IMG/VR virus record: IMGVR_UViG_3300029914_000417
Location: 1-37,439 of that record
DNA length: 37,439 bases
Source: a virus
Strand: one strand, 5' to 3'
In this document: in pieces, positions 15,066-21,480 of the stretch
Position numbering within the stretch: the stretch's first letter is position 1
How the letters are laid out: every line of letters starts with the position of its first letter
Made by a program: the position numbers and the translations under genes
The notes under the pieces: generated by a model
The model's input: only the letters and a program-made list of their open reading frames with translations
Databases searched by the model: none
Told to the model about the DNA's origin: nothing

Positions 15066-15463
15066 GCTGTGTCCCCCTTAATTACAGGAATCTTATTCAA
15101 TAACTCATAAAACTCATCAATCGTCATGCATACAAGCCAAGGTGAATTATCTTTTCTCATAAATAGATAATCAGGGTAAACTATATCTGTATATTGAATA
15201 CAACTTACCCCGGCATCTATTTTAACTTTCAACCAGTCATATACTGTTTTAGATACAGACTTTCTAAGTTTAACTTCACCCTTTTTCTTTTGACCATCAG
15301 GCAAATAGATATCAACATCATCTGAAAGATCAGGATCATAATTAATCAATGCCCCTGATAGAACAACTCTCTTAGCCCTGCATTGTGTTCTTTCCATAAT
15401 CCTTCGGCAAATCTCGTTCTCGCCCACACGCCCTTTGTTCTTTTCCTTACTGATTGCAACCAC
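15062..15463 (-). CDS. Holliday junction resolvase-like PD-(D/E)XK nuclease
   Basis: A 133-residue basic protein with the archaeal-Hjc/VRR-like arrangement: GRVGENEICRRI (Glu15), DDVDIYLPDG (Asp49-51) and GEVKLRK (Glu63-x-Lys65). This E-D-ExK layout and the size fit small phage resolvases. The frame opens with GTG 15463; its AAGAGG is too close to be ideal, so the start is uncertain. It is downstream of the Rad52-like annealing protein, and the two probably work together in recombination or branch resolution. Confidence 0.75.
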   Translation of the reverse strand: MVAISKEKNKGRVGENEICRRIMERTQCRAKRVVLSGALINYDPDLSDDVDIYLPDGQKKKGEVKLRKSVSKTVYDWLKVKIDAGVSCIQYTDIVYPDYLFMRKDNSPWLVCMTIDEFYELLNKIPVIKGDTA

Positions 15464-15479
15464 CCTCTTAACAAATGGA

Positions 15480-15501
15480 GAGGGAAGACTTAGCTTCCCT
15501 C
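15480..15501 (-). terminator. Intergenic hairpin, possible weak terminator
   Basis: GAGGGAAG and CTTCCCTC form a perfect 8 bp stem with a 6-base loop between the annealing-protein and resolvase genes. The bases after it on the minus strand (TCCATTTGTT) are only moderately T-rich, so it may slow or partly terminate transcription or protect the upstream mRNA end. Confidence 0.4.
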
Positions 15502-15514
15502 CTACATCGACATA

Positions 15515-16327
15515 TTATCTTTTGCGTACAATAGCACTAATGTTAGTAAAGAATTCTGCGGCTTGTCCTTCACTCAAATCTTCCCACTTGTCAACACCAT
15601 AGTTGGCGTATTCGCTATCCAAATTAAGATCCTGTAGTTCGCCCTTATCCTTCTTGCGTTTCACATTACCCATCAGGAGCTTAATTGATCTCTCCTGCCC
15701 AGGTAGCATCGGGCCATTTTTCTCTTCCGCAGGATTAGGCACACCAGCAGATCCGACATTATTAGAACCAGCATCTTCTACAGGTAGTTGCGCAACCTGT
15801 TTTACAGGTGTTTTTGAATAACTAGATGATGATGGGCTATAGTTAATCTTTCCTTCTGTAACCCCATCTGGATTTACAAAATCATCATCCAATGTCCCTT
15901 CATATGCTTGACGACCTGCCCCGAACAATGCCGCACATTTTTTCAGACTATTTGTAAAAGCGCCCTTAAGTCCATCACATAGCAATTTACTTTGATGTCC
16001 ACCATAACAATCTCTTTCTGCTAATACTTCAAAAATTGATTCTCCATTATCTAATAATCTCCAATTACCGATTTGAATAGATAAATGAATAGTAACGTCA
16101 ATTAGCTTCCCAGTTGACTCTTTGTTTAGGATTTCATGTATTATCCTCCAATGAGAAATACCTAAAACCTCATTCATTCTATTACATACCATTTGATACG
16201 AATATCCAGTGCTGTCATAGCCCTTATATGCCCTTGTCTCTGCAAACTGAATTGCTTCTGGTGCCAAAGGTTCTGCTAATTTCTCGTATAAACTGTTAAG
16301 ATTATCAGCCGTTAAAATATTGTCCAA
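15515..16327 (-). CDS. Rad52-family single-strand annealing protein (Sak-like)
   Basis: A 270-residue protein whose first 145 residues match the Rad52/Sak annealing core: YDSTGYSYQMVCNRMNEVLG, W-R with beta strands, and the diagnostic LKGAFTNSLKKCAALFGAGR. Such proteins coat single-stranded DNA and anneal complementary strands during phage replication. Residues 160-215 are Ser/Pro/Gly-rich and disordered in character, and a charged C-terminal helix could bind partners such as SSB. The start appears to be TTG 16327 with GGAG nine bases upstream. The nearby resolvase-like nuclease fits a recombination module. Confidence 0.85.
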   Translation of the reverse strand: MDNILTADNLNSLYEKLAEPLAPEAIQFAETRAYKGYDSTGYSYQMVCNRMNEVLGISHWRIIHEILNKESTGKLIDVTIHLSIQIGNWRLLDNGESIFEVLAERDCYGGHQSKLLCDGLKGAFTNSLKKCAALFGAGRQAYEGTLDDDFVNPDGVTEGKINYSPSSSSYSKTPVKQVAQLPVEDAGSNNVGSAGVPNPAEEKNGPMLPGQERSIKLLMGNVKRKKDKGELQDLNLDSEYANYGVDKWEDLSEGQAAEFFTNISAIVRKR

Positions 16328-16330
16328 AGA

Positions 16331-16546
16331 TTACATCTCCATTCTTTTTTTTGCTTCTTGAATTAGATTAATACATTCTTTAATCCCATCAGATACTCCC
16401 TTAGCATATCTGAGTTCATCATCTGTCTGTGGTTTCATTACCATCTTTCTTGCGATATAATAAGTTGTTAATGCAATATCTAGTTCTTCAATAAGATTAA
16501 TTGCAAATTGCTTATACCCGCTTGCAATGGTATCGTCAATGTCCAT
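16331..16546 (-). CDS. Hypothetical protein, 71 aa
   Basis: Unrecognised, probably all-helical. ATG 16546 is preferred because AAGGGTG lies six bases upstream; a GTG at 16555 in the same frame sits within that site. The gene is two bases ahead of the annealing-protein start region and may be co-translated with it. A small accessory role in recombination is possible but not shown by sequence. Confidence 0.65.
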   Translation of the reverse strand: MDIDDTIASGYKQFAINLIEELDIALTTYYIARKMVMKPQTDDELRYAKGVSDGIKECINLIQEAKKRMEM

Positions 16547-16557
16547 TCCGTTCACCC

Positions 16558-16833
16558 TTAAAAGAATTCGCAGTCTTCAAAGTCAATTACCCAATAATCT
16601 TCAATTGTAATGCCTGATGCAGACAAGGGAGTTATAGTCTCTGCATCAATATCATCAATCGAATAAAGCATAGACTGTACTCCGACACACGTATCAGCTA
16701 TACACTCTGGAATCTCCAGTCCCAATCTTCTTGCCTGAGCCTTCACAAGCTCTACAAACTGTTCTTCTGTCATGGTCGAGCACTTGCCATATACCAGAGA
16801 GAAGCAATCACGCCACACAATCTCTAAATCCAT
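16558..16833 (-). CDS. Hypothetical protein, 91 aa
   Basis: Unrecognised acidic protein. ATG 16833 has GGAGG eight bases upstream; the earlier ATG at 16848 lies inside that site. It is the first gene after the promoter at 16905-16933, about 60 bases downstream of the predicted transcript start, so it opens the operon that continues through the annealing protein, resolvase and kinase. Confidence 0.7.
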   Translation of the reverse strand: MDLEIVWRDCFSLVYGKCSTMTEEQFVELVKAQARRLGLEIPECIADTCVGVQSMLYSIDDIDAETITPLSASGITIEDYWVIDFEDCEFF

Positions 16834-16904
16834 ATTAATAGCCTCCATATTATAAGTCGTGTTATAAGTTATTGAGAAATAAAAAAGCTCTCCCTCATGT
16901 ATAT

Positions 16905-16933
16905 ATTATACCATATCTTATACCACTTGTCAA
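16905..16933 (-). promoter_or_regulatory. Promoter with conserved spacer
   Basis: TTGACA (16933-16928), spacer AGTGGTATAAGATATGG (17) and TATAAT (16910-16905). The -35 overlaps the stop codon of the ThyX-like gene. It is one of four promoters sharing TATAAGAyATGr ahead of the -10, and it reads into the hypothetical/annealing-protein operon. Confidence 0.85.
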
Positions 16934-17535
16934 TGAATAATTTCACTATATTGAGATTGAATAGTTCTCCCATACATATCACCCAGATACTCATTGAGTT
17001 CTCCTTTAAATTCATCCGTTAAGCTATATCCGCATGTTCTGTATTCTGGACATAATCCATTTCTGTAAACACACTCTGGAACACATACACGATATAACTC
17101 TGGCTCAATATATTTGAACGATTCTAAAAATGCTCGCCATGCCTCTCTAGTTTCTGGGGAAGCCTGCCTACACAATCGTTTACGAGAAATGTTTATGATA
17201 GCCTGTGCATTAGCCTCACACTCATGGATAACTAAATTTCCCTGTGATAAATCATCTCTACTACCTTCATAACCTGTGCGATCTGTACGAGCAGTTTTTA
17301 CCCAGTGCTGTATTCCTTCATGATGTCTTACAAAATGAACACTGACCCAGGACTTTAAATCTACCCACTTCCACTTTAATAGAAGTTGGCGTATTGGAGA
17401 ATGTTCACATAAGAGCATCCGTCTTCTCCACGATGGAGGGACTTCTCCACTCTTAGGATCTAATCCAATCGTAGTCCTAGCTGAGTCAGCGATATCACGC
17501 CAAGTCCCTTTTGAATTAAGAAATACTACGTGCAT
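16930..17535 (-). CDS. ThyX-like (flavin-dependent thymidylate synthase family) protein, divergent
   Basis: ThyX enzymes methylate dUMP using FAD and methylenetetrahydrofolate. This 201-residue protein has a ThyX-like course: an EHSPIRQ segment, an RH core at VRHHEGIQHWVKTART (about 69-84), and SRKRLCRQASPETR in the second half. However, the classical RHRxxSxNExSxRY signature is replaced, and CVPECVYRNGLCPEYRTCG adds cysteines near the C terminus. It may still make dTMP, or it may modify another pyrimidine. ATG 17535 is preferred over GTG 17544, which lies in the ribosome binding site. It overlaps a small Cys-rich gene by 20 bases. Confidence 0.65.
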   Translation of the reverse strand: MHVVFLNSKGTWRDIADSARTTIGLDPKSGEVPPSWRRRMLLCEHSPIRQLLLKWKWVDLKSWVSVHFVRHHEGIQHWVKTARTDRTGYEGSRDDLSQGNLVIHECEANAQAIINISRKRLCRQASPETREAWRAFLESFKYIEPELYRVCVPECVYRNGLCPEYRTCGYSLTDEFKGELNEYLGDMYGRTIQSQYSEIIH

Positions 17536-17710
17536 CCTTGCCACCCTTTCTTCTGCCGTAATCCCTCTGCTGGTTTTTATCTACCTTAATCGTATGAGGG
17601 AAAACACAGTCCACAATCCCATCTCTATCTACCCGTTCCTTGTTGGCATGAGAACAAACACAGCACTCGCAAGCCATAACCTTCTTATTTGTTTCCTTAC
17701 ATAAAATCAT
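17516..17710 (-). CDS. Small Cys-rich protein, 64 aa
   Basis: Contains ACECCVCSHANKERVDRDGIVDCVFPH, written here only as a Cys pattern CxCCxC...C...H that could bind zinc or an iron-sulfur centre; the C terminus is very basic. AGGGGTGAT precedes ATG 17710 and the gene overlaps the start of the ThyX-like gene, so the two are coupled. I do not recognise a family; a redox or nucleic-acid-binding partner of the ThyX-like protein is possible. Confidence 0.65.
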   Translation of the reverse strand: MILCKETNKKVMACECCVCSHANKERVDRDGIVDCVFPHTIKVDKNQQRDYGRRKGGKDARSIS

Positions 17711-17728
17711 AACATCACCCCTAATATA

Positions 17729-17884
17729 TTATTTATAAAGCATATTCCTAAACTCGACTGAATTACTATGAGCAATAAGCTCATTCATCTTACTAATCAT
17801 TTCTTCTAATTTATCAAGCATTGCAATTTGTACCATATTAGTAACAGTATCTTTAATCTCTATCGGTTTAATTTTCTCAATCAT
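17729..17884 (-). CDS. Hypothetical protein, 51 aa
   Basis: A short reading frame with GAGGG five bases before ATG 17884. It encodes a Met/Ile/Glu-rich, probably helical protein (starting MIEKIKPIEIKDTV). It fits tightly between its neighbours (12 bases after the upstream stop, 18 before the next start), which supports it as a real gene. No function can be proposed. Confidence 0.6.
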   Translation of the reverse strand: MIEKIKPIEIKDTVTNMVQIAMLDKLEEMISKMNELIAHSNSVEFRNMLYK

Positions 17885-17896
17885 CTTTGCCCTCGC

Positions 17897-18070
17897 TTAA
17901 GAAAGTATTCCTTTAAAAACTTCTATCGGTATTTTAAAACCAGTAACTCCATTATCAAAAAAAACATATTCTCCATCATATATCTCTGGTACTGAAATGT
18001 TCACCATTGCTTCTTCTTCTTTTCCTGCCGCCTTACCAATAAGACTAAATTTAGTTATCATTACTTTCAT
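17897..18070 (-). CDS. Hypothetical protein, 57 aa
   Basis: ATG 18070 follows AGGAG with good spacing. The product begins MKVMITKFSLIGKAAGKEEE and ends in a beta-rich segment (YVFFDNGVTGFKIPIEVF). It lies 10 bases after the ligase C-terminal frame and is part of the same gene string. Unrecognised. Confidence 0.65.
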   Translation of the reverse strand: MKVMITKFSLIGKAAGKEEEAMVNISVPEIYDGEYVFFDNGVTGFKIPIEVFKGILS

Positions 18071-18080
18071 CTAGTCACTC

Positions 18081-18566
18081 CTATTCGAATATCTTCTCCC
18101 AAGTACAATCCTTCGGGTCAATATCATCCCTAAAGCCAACCAGAGCCGGATGACGGAGTGCCCCTCCAAATGTCTGCATACAACTAACTTTCATTGGCTT
18201 GCCGATAAAGTCATCTGGATTATTTTTAATCTGTTCCAATAGTTCTTCAGTAAGTCCAGAAGATACCGTTCCTATTTCTCCAAGAACATAAAATTCTCCA
18301 ATCTTTTTCCTGAACGCCCCAAACTTAATCGAACCAATCCATCCCATTGCATAAGCCTTTGTGACCGGAACAAAGAAATCCTCAGGACAATCAGGACGAC
18401 CATCCATATAGATGCTCTTTTCTCCCGGCTGTGCTTCGGTAAGCTCCCAGTAGTTCCAATCAGTGAGATCCTCGCCATCTCCAGTTCCTACATGGATCTT
18501 GTTAGGCGGATCATACCCCATACAGATAACATCTGCTTCATCTTCACGCTTGAATTTTAATGTCAC
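18081..18566 (-). CDS. ATP-dependent DNA ligase, C-terminal (OB-fold) part of a split gene
   Basis: This 161-residue frame holds ligase motif V (TLKFKRE) and an OB-fold-like domain (GSIKFGAFRKKIGEFYVLGEIG, KVSCMQTFGGALRHP). The first available start is GTG 18566, without a ribosome binding site. Upstream of that GTG the same frame encodes DGKYFPDKRPAWV, which is what should link motifs IV and V in a ligase. The N-terminal part lies in another frame at 18583-19203, so the two were one gene. Independent expression of this part is doubtful. Confidence 0.75.
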   Translation of the reverse strand: MTLKFKREDEADVICMGYDPPNKIHVGTGDGEDLTDWNYWELTEAQPGEKSIYMDGRPDCPEDFFVPVTKAYAMGWIGSIKFGAFRKKIGEFYVLGEIGTVSSGLTEELLEQIKNNPDDFIGKPMKVSCMQTFGGALRHPALVGFRDDIDPKDCTWEKIFE

Positions 18567-18582
18567 CCAAGCAGGGCGTTTG

Positions 18583-19203
18583 TCAGGAAAATATTTTCCA
18601 TCTGCGCTTGAGGACTACTCCCTCTTCGCCACCTTCAATTAGATCATCAATAAGCTTTTCTAAATCCCATTCATCAGCAGAGTATACCTGAGCAAATTCA
18701 ACCTGCGGAATACTAACTAACAACTTATTGTCATATAACATTTTCCATAACTCATAATGCCTAACACCAAATCCCTTATCCATTAGGGACTCACCATTAA
18801 GATAAATCATGTCATGAATATAATAATGCAATGGCTTATCTTTTTGTTTTTCTACCGCCTTTTCGGGAAGACACCCCATTACGGATGTCACATCATTACT
18901 GCATCCACCTGGATAATAAATTTCCCCAATCAGAATTGTTCCATTGGGGATATTTTTTAGTGCTTCAACAATGTGCGGAACACTTGAACTCTTCTCTGTT
19001 AAATGCCCTGTCTTAACTGACAGAATCCGGGAAAATAACCAACACTTACCTTCTGAATCCTTTTCAAAAATATAAAGCGCTCCATCTTTCTTAATTTGCG
19101 CCACATATTCTCCGCTATTACAAACTCGTTTTCTCATATATTCTTTTCCTTTAGGCAACTTGCTAATTTTCATTGCTGGTATTTCTAATGCGGTGCCATA
19201 CAT
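18583..19203 (-). CDS. ATP-dependent DNA ligase, N-terminal adenylation part of a split gene
   Basis: The 206-residue frame has the adenylation domain: VAQIKKDGALYIF (the KxDG motif with the AMP-accepting Lys), FSRILS (motif Ia-like), LIGEIYYPGG (motif III) and EGVVLKR (motif IV). It then reads seven odd residues and stops at TGA 18585-18583. The continuing ligase sequence is in the +1 frame from about 18606. ATG 19203 overlaps the stop of the homing endonuclease gene, with AAGGGGA 11 bases upstream. Without motif V and the OB domain this piece should not seal nicks by itself. Confidence 0.8.
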   Translation of the reverse strand: MYGTALEIPAMKISKLPKGKEYMRKRVCNSGEYVAQIKKDGALYIFEKDSEGKCWLFSRILSVKTGHLTEKSSSVPHIVEALKNIPNGTILIGEIYYPGGCSNDVTSVMGCLPEKAVEKQKDKPLHYYIHDMIYLNGESLMDKGFGVRHYELWKMLYDNKLLVSIPQVEFAQVYSADEWDLEKLIDDLIEGGEEGVVLKRRWKIFS

Positions 19204-19904
19204 TAAAATATATTCCCCTTTATGTCATATTTGTAAGCAAATTCTCCAAAGTATTTCTCCTCTGCTGTCAATCGAGCGTCAACGGCATCTTTTAAATTTA
19301 CATAATTTCCAAGCCTAATTCTTTTATTGTTAACCCCAATATATGCAAACCACTTATTTGTTTTTTTATTGAATGAGACTCCTTTTATTCCAGATGTATT
19401 TGTTTTTTCAAGCTTCCTGTTAAAATTGTTTTGAGAGTTAGTACACACCCTAAGATTACTTCTTCTGTTGTCATATCCCTTATGGTTAATATGATCAACA
19501 AATTGCCTTCTGTCTATTAATCCTAACATAAAACGATGCATTAAAACTGGTCTATTATTTATATTAGCTACAAGATAATCTCCACGGAAACTCCAACAAT
19601 GATCCTTGATTTTATCATAATCTTCTAAATCAAAATAGAATATTCTATTGTCAGTCGTAATCCCGATTCCGTATGTCTTGGCTAATATAAATAAATTACG
19701 TTGCCTGTTTTGAGACATTTTTTCTTTTTGCAAACAACCGCACGATTTGGTTTTACCGCTTTTTAAAGCACCACTACTAATATAGGATGTATTTCCGCAA
19801 TCACATTTACATTCCCAAATATAATTATAATGTTTCTTTCTTTTATGAAATCCAATTACTGTTAATCTTCCAAATTTTTGTCCTGTTATATCAATTAGTC
19901 CCAT
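19203..19904 (-). CDS. HNH homing endonuclease with zinc finger and AP2 domain
   Basis: A 233-residue free-standing homing endonuclease. The N terminus (DITGQKFGRLTVIGF, then CKCDCGN and SCGC) is the zinc-finger module often found before HNH enzymes. VDHINHKGYDNRRSNLRV is the HNH nuclease core, and the C terminus (GIKGVSFNKKTNKWFAYI, RLGNY) is an AP2 DNA-binding domain. It sits just upstream of, and overlaps by one base, the DNA ligase gene; such enzymes typically cut intron-less or endonuclease-less alleles near their own site. Only a weak GGGGTC precedes ATG 19904. Confidence 0.9.
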   Translation of the reverse strand: MGLIDITGQKFGRLTVIGFHKRKKHYNYIWECKCDCGNTSYISSGALKSGKTKSCGCLQKEKMSQNRQRNLFILAKTYGIGITTDNRIFYFDLEDYDKIKDHCWSFRGDYLVANINNRPVLMHRFMLGLIDRRQFVDHINHKGYDNRRSNLRVCTNSQNNFNRKLEKTNTSGIKGVSFNKKTNKWFAYIGVNNKRIRLGNYVNLKDAVDARLTAEEKYFGEFAYKYDIKGNIF

Positions 19905-19920
19905 AATATTATCATGACCC

Positions 19921-20019
19921 CTATAATTGGTATTCCACAGACAAGAACACCATCCTCGCCCCTGGTAACTTTAAGATTATTTCTCTAAATACCTTATCAT
20001 CACTCGTCGTCTGTTTCAT
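19921..20019 (-). other. Possible broken small reading frame next to the homing endonuclease
   Basis: A 32-codon frame from ATG 20019 begins MKQTTSDDKVFREIILK. Just after this point a neighbouring frame reads VTRGEDGVLVCGIPIIG, which looks more protein-like than the continuation of the first. The combination suggests the start of a former gene broken by a single-base change and by the endonuclease insertion. There is no clear ribosome binding site. Weak support. Confidence 0.2.
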
Positions 20020-20374
20020 CTTCTTCATCTTCGTTTTTATCAATCCACGCACGACTTGCCGCTTCATTTTTAGCATCCAGGCTCTCACTTAATTCAAGGA
20101 GCCTATCAAAAATGCGATCTGCTACATCTTCTTCGGATACGTTTTCATACTTTGCAATTATGTTTGCTATTGCTCCAACGATTGTATCGGGTATCTTCAT
20201 ATATTCAATTTCTGCACTTAGAGCAACAACATACTTATCTTCTTTGACCACGGCATATGCTGATACATCTGCTTCAATCATAGGATCATAAACTACCATA
20301 AACTCTAAATCTGGATATAATTCATCAATTACCTGTTTTACTTCATCAAGAGGACTGATAGCAAAATCTAACAT
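20000..20374 (-). CDS. Hypothetical acidic protein, 124 aa
   Basis: Unrecognised. ATG 20374 follows a strong AAGGAG. The first 60 residues are alpha/beta (LEFMVVYDPMIEADVSAYAVV, KYVVALSAEIEYM), followed by a helix that contains VGAIANIIAKYENVSEED, and a highly acidic tail (DEEDETDDE). The acidic tail resembles those of proteins that contact DNA-binding partners. It is the first protein gene after the Ile-Thr-Thr-Cys tRNA cluster. Confidence 0.65.
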   Translation of the reverse strand: MLDFAISPLDEVKQVIDELYPDLEFMVVYDPMIEADVSAYAVVKEDKYVVALSAEIEYMKIPDTIVGAIANIIAKYENVSEEDVADRIFDRLLELSESLDAKNEAASRAWIDKNEDEEDETDDE

Positions 20375-20401
20375 ATTATTCTCCTTGTCATAAAATGTAA
20401 T

Positions 20402-20477
20402 TGGTGAGCCTTATAGGATTCAAACCTATGACCATCGCGTTATGAGCACGTTGCTCTAATCGCTGAGCTAAAGGCCC
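20402..20477 (-). tRNA. tRNA with CAT anticodon, probably tRNA-Ile2
   Basis: A full cloverleaf: 7 bp acceptor GGGCCTT/AAGGCTC, TAGCTCAG D-arm, anticodon loop CTCATAA, T-arm GGTTTGAATCC, A73 and encoded CCA. CAT could be Met or Ile; the CTCATAA loop and TTAGCTCAG arm resemble bacterial tRNA-Ile2 (lysidine, reading AUA), which would suit an AT-rich phage. Confidence 0.85.
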
Positions 20478-20480
20478 GTA

Positions 20481-20555
20481 TGGAGCTGCTGAGAGGAGTC
20501 GAACCTCCAACCTTAGGTTTACAAAACCTCTGCTCTGCCTTTGAGCTACAGCAGC
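20481..20555 (-). tRNA. tRNA-Thr (TGT)
   Basis: Acceptor GCTGCTG/CAGCAGC with T73 and encoded CCA, anticodon loop TTTGTAA, T-arm GGTTCGACTCC. G1-C72, C2-G71 and anticodon bases GT fit threonine identity. Confidence 0.92.
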
Positions 20556-20580
20556 GTCTTTCACATAATTGTAAGGAATA

Positions 20581-20655
20581 TGGAGCCGATGAGTGGATTC
20601 AAACCACCAACCTACGGTTGACGGAACCGTAGCTCTATCATTGAGCTATACCGGC
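20581..20655 (-). tRNA. tRNA with odd anticodon loop, best read as Thr (CGT)
   Basis: Acceptor GCCGGTA/CATCGGC (one mismatch at the base), D-arm AGCTC...GAGC, T-arm GGTTTGAATCC, T73 and encoded CCA. The anticodon stem can extend to 7 bp (TACGGTT/AACCGTA), leaving CCGTC, with CGT centred. If CGT is right, base 33 is C rather than the near-universal T and base 37 is a pyrimidine. The acceptor and discriminator resemble the neighbouring tRNA-Thr. It may be a decayed or unusual copy. Confidence 0.7.
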
Positions 20656-20659
20656 ATAT

Positions 20660-20736
20660 TGGACTCGTCGGGCAGATTCGAACTGCCGATATGATGTTTT
20701 GCAGACATCCTCCTTAGACCACTCGGACACGACGAG
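20660..20736 (-). tRNA. tRNA-Cys (GCA)
   Basis: Acceptor CTCGTCG/CGACGAG, anticodon stem GATGT/ACATC with loop CTGCAAA, T-arm GGCAGTTCGAATCTGCC, T73 (the cysteine discriminator) and encoded CCA. It is the first tRNA of this four-gene cluster in transcription order. Confidence 0.9.
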
Positions 20737-20743
20737 TCATTTG

Positions 20744-20860
20744 TTACATCCCTGCAAGAAATGCACATTCTGGAACTAAAGAAATAAGAAACGCAATAAC
20801 AATATGAGCAAATACCTCAGTTGTAATAAAGACAGCTAACTTCTTTAAGAACTTTAACAT
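20744..20860 (-). CDS. Small membrane protein, 38 aa
   Basis: ATG 20860 follows GGGAGGG at good spacing. The product starts MLKFLKKLAVFITTEV and has one hydrophobic segment (AHIVIAFLISLVPECAFLAG). The positive N terminus suggests the C terminus faces outward. It follows another tiny membrane gene and ends just before the tRNA-Cys gene. Small holin-like or accessory membrane proteins look like this; no function is assigned. Confidence 0.6.
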   Translation of the reverse strand: MLKFLKKLAVFITTEVFAHIVIAFLISLVPECAFLAGM

Positions 20861-20874
20861 TATTAGCCCTCCCA

Positions 20875-20985
20875 TTATTTAATCCTAAACTTCCTTAATA
20901 TGATTACCATAAAGATTGTGGCAGCTATATAATAACAACAATATATACTACCAATGAGACATAGAATGCCAATCAGTAAAGACAT
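20875..20985 (-). CDS. Small membrane protein, 36 aa
   Basis: ATG 20985 has AAGGG nine bases upstream and lies one base after the stop of the preceding gene. The product is almost entirely one hydrophobic helix (LLIGILCLIGSIYCCYYIAA, then IFMVIIL) with a basic C terminus RKFRIK. Membrane location is clear, function unknown. Confidence 0.6.
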   Translation of the reverse strand: MSLLIGILCLIGSIYCCYYIAATIFMVIILRKFRIK

Positions 20986-20986
20986 A

Positions 20987-21133
20987 TTATGCACCCTTTC
21001 TAACAAGTTCTTTCATAATACTATCAAAATCTCTTACATTTGCAGGGTTTGAATTCTCATTAATGATTACCCGTATAGTACACTTACCAGTCACAGAGGG
21101 AACCTCAAATACGTATCTACTTTTCTTGGACAT
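20987..21133 (-). CDS. Hypothetical protein, 48 aa
   Basis: ATG 21133 follows AAAAGGAG. The product begins MSKKSRYVFEVPSVTGKCTI and ends in a basic helix (MKELVRKGA). No recognised domain. It is co-transcribed with the two tiny membrane genes that follow. Confidence 0.65.
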   Translation of the reverse strand: MSKKSRYVFEVPSVTGKCTIRVIINENSNPANVRDFDSIMKELVRKGA

Positions 21134-21153
21134 TTATTTATTCTCCTTTTCAA

Positions 21154-21351
21154 TTAGATGTCTGACATGTCTAATAGCCCAATCATCTCAATTAGTCCAT
21201 CTGGGATCATATCAAAGGGCATTTCATCTGCTAGTGTTTCAACTAACTTCCCGTTTTCTTTTTTTACACAATGCTTATATCCAACACCCGCAACAGTCAG
21301 TAAAAACTCGGCATTATCTTCGGTAATAGTAACCACTAAACTATTCTCCAT
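21154..21351 (-). CDS. Hypothetical protein, 65 aa
   Basis: ATG 21351 follows AAAGGAG. An acidic protein with a beta-rich start (LVVTITEDNAEFLLTVAG) and a Met/Ile/Asp-rich C terminus. It is the first gene after the large terminator hairpin at 21368-21465, so it is either expressed by read-through or from a promoter I could not identify. Unrecognised. Confidence 0.65.
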   Translation of the reverse strand: MENSLVVTITEDNAEFLLTVAGVGYKHCVKKENGKLVETLADEMPFDMIPDGLIEMIGLLDMSDI

Positions 21352-21367
21352 GTTTTATCTCCTTTCT

Positions 21368-21465
21368 AAAAAAAATATCTAGGGGATATTACCGATTTAC
21401 CAACATTCTCACGCCACGAGATCTCTATTAAAAGATTTAACGTGTTGGTTTCCCGATCCCCTAGA
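21368..21465 (-). terminator. Large branched terminator-like hairpin
   Basis: TCTAGGGGAT (21465-21456) pairs perfectly with ATCCCCTAGA (21387-21378), followed on the minus strand by TA and eight Ts. Inside, CCAACA (21448-21443) pairs with TGTTGG (21405-21400), and smaller hairpins can form between them. The outer stem with its T-run is a clear terminator for the holin transcript; the 68-base enclosed structure is unusual for a simple terminator. Confidence 0.75.
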
Positions 21466-21480
21466 CTACACACCTATTTA

